From a virus, in IMG/VR virus record IMGVR_UViG_3300035034_003439, positions 1 to 37,380 of that record: 37,380 bases of DNA. The stretch is one strand, 5' to 3'. A program made the position numbers and the translations under genes. Shown in pieces: positions 14,817 through 24,297 of the stretch. The notes under the pieces were generated by a model. That model ran no database searches and was not told the origin of the DNA. It was given only the letters and a program-made list of their open reading frames with translations. Each line of letters begins with the position of its first letter. The stretch's first letter is position 1.

Positions 14817-16862
14817 TTAAGAAAGCACCTTAGACATTTCTATAACGTCCCCGCAAGATATAATCTGAGATGTAAGTTTGTTTGGTCTAAACTGAGGAGT
14901 AAATGATGGTACTTTTTCATTTTTAGCTTGAGCTGTGGCTGCAATTAGAGCAACTCCATTTAAGTAATACCCATTAGAGTCAAGAGCAAATGAATTTGGG
15001 TCACACACATTTGGGTCATTAGAGCTAAAGGAGGGAGCCTCAACATCTCTTATTGGGGTTATTAAGTAATTATCTATTCCTGAACTTGATGCCGCTAATG
15101 ATTGTGATGGTATTACAACATCTTTATACCCTCTTTTCTTAATTACAAACTCATAACTAGCAGTACTTGCATTTGAAGTGTTTGCAAACAACTTAAGCTT
15201 AAGAGGTACTTGATCAGTGATTTGAAGGACTCTTCCATTTGGGTATGTTGGTTTATTTCTATTAAGTTTTAACGCTGTTTCTGAGTTAATTACAAACCGT
15301 CTATCTGGAATCCATCCGTTAATACTATTTGCAGGATGCTTTGCAGTAAGTGTAACTTCAGCGGAATTTCTGCTAATATCAAAAATTCTTTCTAAACCTA
15401 TATTATCAAATCCATTTTGTAATTCGTTTTCAAAATCTTCAGCCGTAAGTCTAATAAGACCAAATTCAACTCCATTTATAAAAAAATCAGAAGTGTATAC
15501 ATCAGGATTAAAAAAACCTTCATCAGCTTCTTTGAAATCAAACACAGCAACCTCCCTTGGTAGGTTGTCATGATCTTCATATTTAGTTTCAATGTCAAGA
15601 GTTATTGTGCTACCAGCTTCAAAAAACTGTTCAGTAAGAGTTAATCCAGGAATTACAGGAAAAATAGTGTTTGCTCCAGTATTTGTAATTTCAAGCTGAA
15701 ATGTATCATTAGGATAAAATCTAAAATTCTGCTGATTTTCATCTAAAGGACCTAGACCTGGCTTAGCGCCAAATGCATTTAGATCAATTCCTGGAACTCT
15801 AGGGGCAAGGCTTTCATCTTGAGTTGATGGGTTAGTAACTGGCGCAATATTTTGAACGATCTTTTGGAATATGTAATTAACATATCTTTTAGGAGTTTGA
15901 TCAAGTATGCTTACTGTAGTTTCTGGTATATTAACAACACCTTGGTTTGTTGTTAAATTATTTGGATTAGTCAAGGCGAGTGTAAAGTATTCAACATTTT
16001 GTTCAACTGAAGAATCAACAAGTGCACTAACATCTATATCTTTATACTGCTGACCAATTGACCAACTAAATGTAACTGGGAGTGTTGTGCCAGGAGTTGT
16101 GAAGTCATCCCCAGGCCCTGCTTCATCATATGTACTTACGGGTGATAAAGATAGTTCGACAGTAATTTGCTTATTACCAAATACACTTGGCTGATCAAGA
16201 AATATCCTAACAGTGGTGTCATTTCCCTCAGAAACAACATATGAAGAAGTTTCAAATGAAACATTTCTAATTTTAACCTCCTCTATCTGGAGGTTTTTTT
16301 TAATCCAATGCTTATTATAGAAAAATGGAAAGTCGTTTTGTATTGTCTCAAACTGTCCATTAAACCCTATATCAACCGTGTCAGTTCCATACTCTATGAA
16401 TTCACCATCTGCACCAAAAAAAACTAGTCTTTGCTCAAATACTTGATCTACGGTGTTTACTCCATTACCCTCAATCTTAATCCAAACAGAATCAGAATCT
16501 TGATAGCTGTTTAACTCAATTATGTATTTACCATCTTGTTTTCCGTATACATTAAAGTCTCCATAGCCTAGCGCACTAGTTGTTGTAAAGTAAATTTGAT
16601 TTGTTAATCCAGAGTCAGAATAAACTCTAACAGGAAGATTTTCGCAATCTACTACAGTTGAATCAATGATTCCATATATCCTGAAACTTCTGGATTCGTT
16701 TCTCTCCTTTCTAAACTGCTCAGAAAGGTCAAAATTATTATCATACTTATCCTTCTTAAGCTGCTTAAACGCACTTTGTAAATTTACGTTAATAAATAAA
16801 TCATCAAGCCCTTTAGCTAAAAAGTCTTCACTACCAAGTACTATTTTTTTCTTATCATCCAT
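14817..16862 (-). CDS. Baseplate-region structural protein with Calx-beta domain
   Basis: The 681-residue protein begins with a charged, probably helical 60-residue segment (LQSAFKQLKKDKYDNNFDLS). It then has a short beta domain with a Tyr/Gly-rich core. Residues about 199-322 fit a Calx-beta repeat: VSFETSSYVVSEGNDTTVRI, an acidic GPGDDF stretch, FSWSIGQQYKDIDV, and a strand containing EQNVEYFTLAL. Calx-beta domains bind calcium in exchangers and are used in cell-surface adhesion proteins. The C-terminal half is beta-rich, with no enzymatic motif. The ATG is 2 bases past the stop of the 1056-residue gene, so it is co-expressed with the wedge. The precise baseplate role is unknown. Confidence 0.65.
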   Translation of the reverse strand: MDDKKKIVLGSEDFLAKGLDDLFINVNLQSAFKQLKKDKYDNNFDLSEQFRKERNESRSFRIYGIIDSTVVDCENLPVRVYSDSGLTNQIYFTTTSALGYGDFNVYGKQDGKYIIELNSYQDSDSVWIKIEGNGVNTVDQVFEQRLVFFGADGEFIEYGTDTVDIGFNGQFETIQNDFPFFYNKHWIKKNLQIEEVKIRNVSFETSSYVVSEGNDTTVRIFLDQPSVFGNKQITVELSLSPVSTYDEAGPGDDFTTPGTTLPVTFSWSIGQQYKDIDVSALVDSSVEQNVEYFTLALTNPNNLTTNQGVVNIPETTVSILDQTPKRYVNYIFQKIVQNIAPVTNPSTQDESLAPRVPGIDLNAFGAKPGLGPLDENQQNFRFYPNDTFQLEITNTGANTIFPVIPGLTLTEQFFEAGSTITLDIETKYEDHDNLPREVAVFDFKEADEGFFNPDVYTSDFFINGVEFGLIRLTAEDFENELQNGFDNIGLERIFDISRNSAEVTLTAKHPANSINGWIPDRRFVINSETALKLNRNKPTYPNGRVLQITDQVPLKLKLFANTSNASTASYEFVIKKRGYKDVVIPSQSLAASSSGIDNYLITPIRDVEAPSFSSNDPNVCDPNSFALDSNGYYLNGVALIAATAQAKNEKVPSFTPQFRPNKLTSQIISCGDVIEMSKVLS

Positions 16863-16864
16863 TA

Positions 16865-19800
16865 TTAAATAATTTCAATAGGTATAGCTTGTACTCCATC
16901 ATTCCAGTTACCACCTCCACATCTTGCGGTGATAGCAGCGCTTTCAAATCTAATAGCAAACAAACCTCCGTTATTATTCGTATTTGGAGTCTTAAATAAA
17001 CACCCATTCATTTTAACAGAATTCTCCCATTTACTAAAAAAAGAATTACCAACTGTTCTATCGTTTCCTGATGTCTCACAACTATCATTGTTAGAATTGT
17101 ATTGAGTCTGCAAGTTTGTATACAATGACACAAGATAGTAACTAGGGGGAGTTGAGTATGCAGCAACAGCTGTAGAACCAAGCGTATAATCATAAAATAC
17201 TGAATGAGAAGCGTTACCCCAAAAACTTCCATCATCTTTTCTATGAGTAATGTTTTTAAATTTCATTGTATAATTAGCAGTGGTATACTTATTTGTGCCA
17301 AAGTCAAAATTGGAATTACCTGGCAACTCTATAACAAGGTTGTCAGCAGCTATTTCTGCAGCATCAAAAGTAAAAGAATCTCCAGGACCAAGCTCTACTG
17401 AAGTTCCTGGCACTAATACACTTATATTACCGTTATTAGTTATTTCTAATTGAAGGAAACTATAGTCTTGAGCTCCGTGAACCCCTCCAACCGCTCTTGA
17501 GAAGCACTCTTCAGTATTATTACCTGAGCCATTCCTTGTAGCGGATTGTATTCTCTGAAGATTACCTCCTATTTGATAGTATATAGACTGAAACCTATAA
17601 ATTGCAGAAGTCGGTATAACCTGAGGTTCTCTTTCATTTTTATCATTAGGGTCAATTAATCTATATAAATCAAGAGAACCTTCAGAGAAAATTGCGTTAT
17701 TATCAAGTGCAAGCGCAAGGTCTCGATCTTCTATGTTATATACATCGTTGATTATATTCTGAACTGTCGTAACGACATTCCCGTTACTTTCGCCAACATC
17801 AAGACTACCTGGTCCAAACGAACTAGAAAGCCCTACCCCTGGCCTTGTAGCTTGAGAGAATATAGTATCTCCCCAAGGTTCGACAGACACTGGGGGCCAA
17901 CCTTCTGGTCTTAGCCAGTATCCATAGCCACACTCAACTCTTTGGAAACTCTCTCCATTCACAACAGATGAAATACCAGGTTGAACTGGAAATCCTGAAT
18001 TTGAGGGTTCATATGTATTTGCATATTTTTCGTTCCAAGCAACTCCAGACTCGTACTTATACATGTAACTTCTTGTAACTTCTTTAGAAAACCTATTTGA
18101 TGGCCAGAAAGAATTTGTAGAACTGAATTGTATTCCATATCCTCCAGTATTTGTATCATTTGTGATAACAGGTTCATTTACTGGTAAGCCCACTAAATCA
18201 CCATCCAAATACTCTGGCTGCTCAAGAAAAGCTTCGTTAGAACTATTGGTTAATCTTGTGGCGTAATTATCTCTATCTCTTGTAAAGTTAAGTTCAGAAG
18301 GTCTTTCTGGTATGCTGTATGGCTCTGGGTAGTTATGATTCCAAGGCCTGTCGTATGGAGGTGTTACAAACTCTCCAGTAGAAGTGTTTAGCTGACTTGA
18401 TAGGTTTCCTCTGTTTTGATGGAAGTGGTCTCTACCTCTCCATGGAGGACTAGAGAATCCCCAGTTTCTTTGAAAACCTGTGGACCTAAATATAGTAGAT
18501 GGCTGATCGTAATATAGTTTCATTTGATAACCCGCAAGCCAAACTCCTTGATGGGTTGGAGAGGTCATAGGAGAGCCATTAGAATCAGTTCTATAACCTT
18601 TTGGGTCATACATATTAGCACGCAGCTTAACTGCTTTAAATCCGTGGTTAAAAAAGCTTGCTCGACTTTTAAGTTGAATGAACTCATTGTTCCACAACAA
18701 AGTTTGATCTTCGTCTTTGTCATATATATCCTGAATCTCTACTATTGGTATATTACTTGTTGGGAAACCTTCTTTTGACATATCCTTGACATCAAGGTTT
18801 AGTGAAGGTGAAAAGTTCAACAACTCTGCAGAACCAAGTAAGTTTCCTTGATAGGCCATGGGTGGAACATAATAAGTTGCCCACTTTCTAAGATCATAAT
18901 TTACAGTTATATTAAGTTCTGTATATCCAGTCTGGGTATTTCCCCAAGATGGCACAACATCAATAGGAAATTGCTTAAATGAGAAGCTTGGTATAGAATC
19001 TACAACCGCATCTGTTCCAGGGGGAAATGGGAAAAAATTAAAAGCTATCTCATCTTTTGTAAGTCCCTGCTTAAATAAATCAACCTCAAAAACAACAACT
19101 TGAGTACCTACTGGTACATCGTAAATGATAAACTCCCCATTTTCATTTGTTGTGGTTACATACTTGTATTGATCTGGGACAGTTGTGAATTGAGATGCTG
19201 ATCTTAGGTATTGATTAGTGTCTGCGCTAAATGATTCAATATTAAAATACTCTGAAGGGTCTGAGTTTTCTCTTATGTTTAAGAAAAGCCTGTCTCCATT
19301 TTCTGCAACAGAAGAAGTCGTGGGATAATCCTCAGAAGAATTAAACACTCCTATTGGAACATTTCTTAATGGTATTTTTATAGGATTACCTTCAATGTCT
19401 CTTATCGTTTGGAGCGCTGTCAACCTACCAAAAACAACTCCTGTATCTGACTCCTGCTGAGGAATACTATTAACAAGGTTGTTGTATATATTTAGGGTGT
19501 CAAGTGTTCCGTGACTCCTATTTAATTTAATATTTACAAAGAAATCATCAATATAGTGATAGTCGGAAAATACATATTCGTAATGCGGCTCTGCAAGCTG
19601 TGTAGTAAACCCTCCAGTTGCTGCAAGAGATGTACTCCCATTAGGGGTTAGTTCAGGCTGATCGTTGTTGGGGTTTTGAAGTAGGTTTTGTATTGACTGA
19701 GTAAGTCCAGACTCTAGTTGATTAACCCTATCTTCTGATACAATGTAATTAAAATCTTCTACATAAGAATATCCTGTGAGATAGTTGTTTGTATAAGATG

Positions 19801-20035
19801 TTAATGGTATGTAATTATTATCGTTGTTTAAGCTCCATAAATTCTCTCCATCAAAAGTCGACACCTTAACTGGTTGATTAAGGGAATTAAATTCTATTAT
19901 CGTAGGGGTGACAAGAAAGTCTACATCTGTATTTACTAAGTTTTCTGCATACAAATCTAAATGAGTACTAAAATACATAAGCGTAGTACCACTTGTAAAT
20001 TCTTTTATTTGTATTTCTTCCCTTTCGAAACTCAT
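16865..20035 (-). CDS. Very large baseplate wedge protein (gp7-sized)
   Basis: The 1056-residue protein follows the gp6-like gene, the position and size of gp7 in T4 (about 1030 residues), which is the main reason for that suggestion. Sequence similarity to gp7 was not recognised by eye. Residues about 199-325 form a carboxypeptidase-regulatory-like beta-sandwich (GVVFGRLTAL ... GNPIKIPLRNVPIGVF ... NENGEFIIYDVPVGTQVVVF) split by an insertion. The rest is Tyr/Asn/Pro/Ser-rich with no membrane segment. Cysteines cluster near the C-terminus (CETSGN, NGCLF, ARCGGG). A terminator with a promoter-like loop lies directly upstream, so this gene may have its own late transcript. Confidence 0.65.
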   Translation of the reverse strand: MSFEREEIQIKEFTSGTTLMYFSTHLDLYAENLVNTDVDFLVTPTIIEFNSLNQPVKVSTFDGENLWSLNNDNNYIPLTSYTNNYLTGYSYVEDFNYIVSEDRVNQLESGLTQSIQNLLQNPNNDQPELTPNGSTSLAATGGFTTQLAEPHYEYVFSDYHYIDDFFVNIKLNRSHGTLDTLNIYNNLVNSIPQQESDTGVVFGRLTALQTIRDIEGNPIKIPLRNVPIGVFNSSEDYPTTSSVAENGDRLFLNIRENSDPSEYFNIESFSADTNQYLRSASQFTTVPDQYKYVTTTNENGEFIIYDVPVGTQVVVFEVDLFKQGLTKDEIAFNFFPFPPGTDAVVDSIPSFSFKQFPIDVVPSWGNTQTGYTELNITVNYDLRKWATYYVPPMAYQGNLLGSAELLNFSPSLNLDVKDMSKEGFPTSNIPIVEIQDIYDKDEDQTLLWNNEFIQLKSRASFFNHGFKAVKLRANMYDPKGYRTDSNGSPMTSPTHQGVWLAGYQMKLYYDQPSTIFRSTGFQRNWGFSSPPWRGRDHFHQNRGNLSSQLNTSTGEFVTPPYDRPWNHNYPEPYSIPERPSELNFTRDRDNYATRLTNSSNEAFLEQPEYLDGDLVGLPVNEPVITNDTNTGGYGIQFSSTNSFWPSNRFSKEVTRSYMYKYESGVAWNEKYANTYEPSNSGFPVQPGISSVVNGESFQRVECGYGYWLRPEGWPPVSVEPWGDTIFSQATRPGVGLSSSFGPGSLDVGESNGNVVTTVQNIINDVYNIEDRDLALALDNNAIFSEGSLDLYRLIDPNDKNEREPQVIPTSAIYRFQSIYYQIGGNLQRIQSATRNGSGNNTEECFSRAVGGVHGAQDYSFLQLEITNNGNISVLVPGTSVELGPGDSFTFDAAEIAADNLVIELPGNSNFDFGTNKYTTANYTMKFKNITHRKDDGSFWGNASHSVFYDYTLGSTAVAAYSTPPSYYLVSLYTNLQTQYNSNNDSCETSGNDRTVGNSFFSKWENSVKMNGCLFKTPNTNNNGGLFAIRFESAAITARCGGGNWNDGVQAIPIEII

Positions 20036-20048
20036 TAAACCTTTATTT

Positions 20049-20056
20049 TAAATATA
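20049..20056 (-). promoter_or_regulatory. Possible late promoter box variant TATATTTA
   Basis: Minus-strand TATATTTA followed by AAATAAAG, 13 bases before the ATG at 20035. The spacing fits the other boxes, but the sequence is a rearranged variant of TATTTATA. Confidence 0.35.
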
Positions 20057-20062
20057 GAAAAA

Positions 20063-20099
20063 GAAAAATCTGAGATAAATAGTTAAACTCAGATTTTTC
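20063..20099 (-). terminator. Strong intrinsic terminator between wedge genes
   Basis: A perfect 12-bp stem (GAAAAATCTGAG with CTCAGATTTTTC) has a 13-base loop. On the minus strand it runs into TTTTTC; on the plus strand it is followed by eight T residues, so it could act in both directions. It lies between the gp6-like gene (ends 20125) and the 1056-residue gene. The minus-strand loop contains TATTTAT. Confidence 0.85.
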
Positions 20100-20124
20100 G
20101 TTTTTTTTAATATGTATCTGAAGC

Positions 20125-22020
20125 TTATATAGCTGAAGATGTGTTAGGAACTCCAGAAGCCGTTCTAATAAGAATGTCTTTTTCTGGAAATCTCACTTGA
20201 AACATTGAGACAGGAGTTCCTTGTATTGCGTTGTCTATATATCCAAATCTAGTTCTAAAAGCTCCTGTGTTTGGATTCTGAGTTCTCTCGAAAGTAGCTT
20301 GCGAATGTCTTGTGTTTGAATACTGGCCACCTTCCATGTTATAAAACCTAATGTCCACAACATTTATAACTCCAGGTATGTCTCTTAGCATGTCTGTAAT
20401 GTGGGATACATAAATATTTTGATTCATCTGCCATTTCTCAACATCAAAAAAGCTAGTTATCTCACTTATAGCCTGAGACTTAACTTCACTCACATTAAAA
20501 GTCTTATCAACAAACATATCAACTTCAACCTGAATGTCCACAACCTTTCCATCATTCACTTCCACAAAATCGTTTACCATTCTATAAGGAACAAGAAATC
20601 TTTGAATATTTTGTTTTATTATACTTGTGGACACATCAAGAATTTTACCTGCACCATCTCTTGTGAGTATATACATCTTAACTTTGTTATCCTCAACCTT
20701 TCCAAACGCTCTAAATGGAGAACCAAATCTACCAGGCATTTGAAATGCTCTAGCAACGTAATCATCAAGAGTAACTGCTCTTTGCTGTGAAGCAAAGTTA
20801 GAGGCTATATAACTTTTAATCTCTTCAACACTTGGAAGCCCAACTCCTCCAATAGCAGGGATTGGGTTGTTGACTCTTGTTGAAGATTCTACATTCTGAA
20901 CCAACTGAGCATTTGCTCCAAGAGATTGACTTCTAATATTAGAAACTTCATTAAGAGTGTTTGAACCTACATTACTAAGAGGTCCTCCTCCTGCTCTATA
21001 TTTAATGAATATAGTAGAGTTAAGTGGAACCTGAACTCCTAGAGCTGTGTTGTTAAGAATCTCAGAAACATCAAGAGCGCTTGAATCGGGGCATTTTGCA
21101 GAGTTTGTCAACCCATCAATATAAGCTTCATATGCATCGTAATCAGCTACTCCACCCCCAAACGTAAGTCTACAAGAACCGTCTGACATAAAATCCTTTT
21201 CAAACCTTTGTTCAACTTCAACGTATCTACCACTTTTAACGCCATTTACATCATTTACTGTATCATCGTCAAGAAATACTTTATCTGTAGGGAGTGCGTC
21301 AACTTCATAAAACTTTAGATCAAAATCATTAAATTCAGCAAAAGTGGGAGTTCTTTGTACTCCGAGGCTATTTAAAACAATTACATCAGTAACTTCAAGC
21401 ACATTCCTATCTGGTAGGTCTACTTGATAGAATGGTTTGGCTTGATTTGCGGGAACTTCTACTTTAAAAATCTTAGTTACACCAGCTTTTATCTTTTCTC
21501 TTTTTATTATTCTATACCTTACAAGGTCCTGATTACCGTTTAGAATTGGCTCAATTGTTCTGTTAGCAAATCCATCAGCACTAAAGTCGCTTGAGAAATC
21601 TATTTCATTAGTTGTTTCAAAACTTTGTCCAGCACCCCTAACTCTCATTCCAGGTCTGTAAACTGGTAGATAACTTTCATCTGGACCATCTGCTGTAGGC
21701 GGAACCTCTATGATCACATCAGCAACAGTTACCGCTGGCCTAACTCCAGGTGGTTTATATCCAAAAGTCTTAGCAAGTCTATACACAGACCTTCTGTCAT
21801 TAACCCCATCAATAAAAAGCTCATTGTATTTCTTGTCAGTAGCATAAGAAAGCAAATCGCCGACATAGGCATTAAGTTCAAGTAATGCCATACCAGGAGA
21901 TGCAACATTAAAATCTTGCCATTGCTCTGGAAAGAATGTTTTCAAATAATTAATGAGATCACCTCTTATAGAATTGAAGTCCCTGCTTAAATAATTTACC
22001 TTAACTGTCTTTTGTGCCAT
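20125..22020 (-). CDS. 6: Baseplate wedge protein, T4 gp6-like (baseplate J family)
   Basis: The 631-residue protein (T4 gp6 is about 660) starts with the conserved gp6 pattern: NYLSRDFNSIRGDLINYLK, then SPGMALLELNAYVGDLLSYA and RRSVYRLAKTFGYKPPG. The C-terminal region (WQMNQNIYVSHITDMLRDIP, then VVDIRFYN) is also typical of baseplate J/gp6 proteins. In T4, gp6 dimers form the ring that joins the wedges around the hub and drive the sheath-contraction switch. The gene is 10 bases downstream of the gp25-like gene and is followed by a strong terminator, so gp25 and gp6 form one short transcription unit. Confidence 0.92.
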   Translation of the reverse strand: MAQKTVKVNYLSRDFNSIRGDLINYLKTFFPEQWQDFNVASPGMALLELNAYVGDLLSYATDKKYNELFIDGVNDRRSVYRLAKTFGYKPPGVRPAVTVADVIIEVPPTADGPDESYLPVYRPGMRVRGAGQSFETTNEIDFSSDFSADGFANRTIEPILNGNQDLVRYRIIKREKIKAGVTKIFKVEVPANQAKPFYQVDLPDRNVLEVTDVIVLNSLGVQRTPTFAEFNDFDLKFYEVDALPTDKVFLDDDTVNDVNGVKSGRYVEVEQRFEKDFMSDGSCRLTFGGGVADYDAYEAYIDGLTNSAKCPDSSALDVSEILNNTALGVQVPLNSTIFIKYRAGGGPLSNVGSNTLNEVSNIRSQSLGANAQLVQNVESSTRVNNPIPAIGGVGLPSVEEIKSYIASNFASQQRAVTLDDYVARAFQMPGRFGSPFRAFGKVEDNKVKMYILTRDGAGKILDVSTSIIKQNIQRFLVPYRMVNDFVEVNDGKVVDIQVEVDMFVDKTFNVSEVKSQAISEITSFFDVEKWQMNQNIYVSHITDMLRDIPGVINVVDIRFYNMEGGQYSNTRHSQATFERTQNPNTGAFRTRFGYIDNAIQGTPVSMFQVRFPEKDILIRTASGVPNTSSAI

Positions 22021-22030
22021 TTTTTAACTA

Positions 22031-22435
22031 TTAAATATTATTGAACGATTCGTTGCTTGGCTCCACTGGGACTACTACATTAACTTCGTCTTGAATGTTT
22101 CCAAGTTCTACTATTTTGTATATTATTTTTACCTCAAGAAGATTTTCTTGTTCTGTAAAAGTAAATATGATGTTATCAACATCAACTTGCGGAATATACT
22201 CACCGATTTTTTCTATCAAATCCTCCCTAAGTCTCGATTCTGATATATCGTCCCAAGGCTCAAATATATAATCCCACAAAGGAGAGTAAAAATTACTTCT
22301 CATAACTCTATTCCTCCTTTTAGTTGTCAAAAGAGAAATCAAGTTTGTCTGTATAGACTCTATTGTAGTGTTGTTAGGGAAAAACACACCACCTTGAGAA
22401 GTCTCTTTAAACGGGAATTTAATACTAATTGCCAT
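22031..22435 (-). CDS. 25: Baseplate wedge protein, T4 gp25-like
   Basis: The 134-residue protein (T4 gp25 is 132) belongs to the gpW/gp25 family, which sits in the wedge core with gp6 and gp7 and contacts the sheath. Diagnostic segments are TTKRRNRVMRSNFYSPLWDY (37-56), followed by IFEPWDD, and the downstream helix LREDLIEKIGEYIPQVDVDN. A TATTTATA box lies 17 bases before the ATG. The gene heads the leftward wedge block, with a terminator upstream blocking antisense transcription from the convergent region. Confidence 0.93.
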   Translation of the reverse strand: MAISIKFPFKETSQGGVFFPNNTTIESIQTNLISLLTTKRRNRVMRSNFYSPLWDYIFEPWDDISESRLREDLIEKIGEYIPQVDVDNIIFTFTEQENLLEVKIIYKIVELGNIQDEVNVVVPVEPSNESFNNI

Positions 22436-22452
22436 ATAACACTTTTGTTTAA

Positions 22453-22460
22453 TATAAATA
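22453..22460 (-). promoter_or_regulatory. Candidate phage late promoter box TATTTATA (leftward)
   Basis: Minus-strand TATTTATA followed by TTAAACAAAAG, 17 bases before the gp25-like ATG. The 19 bases of box plus downstream sequence are identical to those before the gene at 13089. Confidence 0.65.
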
Positions 22461-22465
22461 TGAAG

Positions 22466-22495
22466 ACAAAAAAAATAAAGGCCCGAACAAGGCCT
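22466..22495 (-). terminator. Probable minus-strand terminator
   Basis: A GC stem AGGCC/GGCCT with a 7-base loop is followed on the minus strand by TTTATTTTTTTT. No minus-strand gene ends nearby except the amidohydrolase gene far upstream (24284). The hairpin therefore probably stops antisense read-through across the plus-strand gene before the gp25 promoter. Confidence 0.6.
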
Positions 22496-22513
22496 AAAAA
22501 AGAAATATATGAG

Positions 22514-22521
22514 TATTTATA
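22514..22521 (+). promoter_or_regulatory. Candidate phage late promoter box TATTTATA (rightward)
   Basis: Plus-strand TATTTATA followed by AGAAAACAG, 12 bases before the ATG at 22534. With the leftward box at 22453-22460 it forms a divergent pair, which fixes TATTTATA as the sense orientation on both strands. Confidence 0.65.
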
Positions 22522-22533
22522 AGAAAACAGTCT

Positions 22534-24297
22534 ATGGGAATCTTTAGGATATATCCATCTAAATCAAATACAATAGCAAGCGGAGTTTATCAAAACTTTA
22601 ACTCTGGGCAAAATGCTGTAACTGATCTTTGGTACGGAGGAGGCGGAACTGACACAGCTCTTGAAAGGAGGAGGTCTGTTAGTAGGTTTATTGTCGACTT
22701 TGATCTTACAGAGCTTATTCAGAAGCTTTCAGAGAAAGAAATTAATAGCGATCTTGTAACTTCTTATAGACTTAAAATGAAAAATGCCATTCCAGGAGAT
22801 AGAATACTGGAGCCTGAGTATGAGTTTGATGTTCTTGAAAAGAAAATAGCTGCATCATTTGATCTTATTGCATTCCCTATAAATAAAGACTGGGATGAGG
22901 GAAGAGGTTACGACCTATTTCAAGAGAATTATCTTGTAAAACAAAGAGGGAACCCATTATTTAGCGGTTACTCAAATTGGAACTCAGCTACTCAAACATC
23001 CAACTGGAGTGAGCCTGGTGTTTACACAGACCCAACTGGTTCTACATTTTCAGGTTCGGCCATAGAAAGTGGTATGACCTTTCAAACAGCTTCTAAGCAT
23101 ACAGGATTAAATTCTCCTACTAACTTTGGGTTTATAACTTCAGCATCCACAATATCTGCTACAACAGCTGTATCAGCAACTACTATAGGAAATGATGTAT
23201 TTGTTTCATACAACCCGTTAAGTGGTGCAGTTTCTACACAAGATTGGTATAATTCGATATTATCCACTTCTTTTAGTGGGTTTGGAATTAATGTATCTGG
23301 ATTTAGTGCCACCACATTTATAGGAACAGGCCTAACTCAGTTTTATTTATCTGCGAACACTGCTGTAGATAACATTGACTTCTATTCTACTCAACACTTT
23401 GACATAGGAGATGAGGATATTGATATGGACATTACAGATATTGTTAATGACTGGCTTAGTGGAGGCAGTCAAAACAACGGCATTGGAATAGCTTACAGAA
23501 GGGATTATGAGCTAATGAACACTGATACAAGGTTTATATCATCTTTCTTCACAGAAGACACTAACTCGTCTAATAAGCCGTATATAGAAGTTGTTTATGA
23601 TCAATCTTTTAAAGATGATAGACTTCAGGTTTCAAACAACAGAACATCAAGATTATTCCTATACACATTCAGCGGAAATAATGCTGTAAACTACTCTCCT
23701 ACATCAAATGTAACTGTTGATATACAAACAATGGCGGGAACAAATGTGATTACTGGCCTTACTCCTACTCACCTCGAAAAAGGCGTTTATTACGTTGATG
23801 TGCTAATGAGTGCAGCTACTCGTGGAGAACAGTATAAAGATGTGTGGAAGGATATAACATTTGTTCCTGGAGTGGACCAGCAAGATATAACTCAAATATT
23901 CACAATAAGAGATAATTACTACACCAGTAACGTCCCTCAAGTAAATGAATACTCAATATCTGTTTATGGAATTGGAAATAACTCAATAATATCACTAGAT
24001 GAGACTCACAAAGTGTTTGTTGATCTAAGAGTAAATTACAGTAGTAGAAACCAACCAAAAACTGCATACGATCTTAAGTATAGGATTGTAATGAATTCTC
24101 AGGAAGAAGTAGTTCCGTGGACCTCTATAAACCAAGCTGTAATAAACAGGTGTAAAACAAATTATATTACACTTGAAACTGGGTGGTTACTTCATAACCA
24201 AACATATAGGATAGAGTTTAGAGTAGATGAATTTGGAACAAAAAGAGTTTTGCCAGAAACATTAACATTCAAGACGCTAAGGTCTAGTGAGTTTTAA
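22534..24297 (+). CDS. Virion structural protein, DNRLRE-like
   Basis: The 587-residue protein has two features of the DNRLRE-type beta-sandwich seen in phage and surface proteins. The first is an N-terminal segment ending in RRRSVSRFIVDFDLTEL. The second is a later stretch, MDITDIVNDWLSGG, followed by GIGIAYRRDYE. Between them is a Ser/Thr/Gly-rich insert (about residues 130-280) that looks like a repetitive, exposed beta region. The C-terminal third is again beta-rich. It is alone on the plus strand between two minus-strand structural blocks, has its own TATTTATA box, and overlaps the end of the convergent amidohydrolase gene by 14 bases. A tail or fibre component is likely. Confidence 0.6.
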   Translation: MGIFRIYPSKSNTIASGVYQNFNSGQNAVTDLWYGGGGTDTALERRRSVSRFIVDFDLTELIQKLSEKEINSDLVTSYRLKMKNAIPGDRILEPEYEFDVLEKKIAASFDLIAFPINKDWDEGRGYDLFQENYLVKQRGNPLFSGYSNWNSATQTSNWSEPGVYTDPTGSTFSGSAIESGMTFQTASKHTGLNSPTNFGFITSASTISATTAVSATTIGNDVFVSYNPLSGAVSTQDWYNSILSTSFSGFGINVSGFSATTFIGTGLTQFYLSANTAVDNIDFYSTQHFDIGDEDIDMDITDIVNDWLSGGSQNNGIGIAYRRDYELMNTDTRFISSFFTEDTNSSNKPYIEVVYDQSFKDDRLQVSNNRTSRLFLYTFSGNNAVNYSPTSNVTVDIQTMAGTNVITGLTPTHLEKGVYYVDVLMSAATRGEQYKDVWKDITFVPGVDQQDITQIFTIRDNYYTSNVPQVNEYSISVYGIGNNSIISLDETHKVFVDLRVNYSSRNQPKTAYDLKYRIVMNSQEEVVPWTSINQAVINRCKTNYITLETGWLLHNQTYRIEFRVDEFGTKRVLPETLTFKTLRSSEF

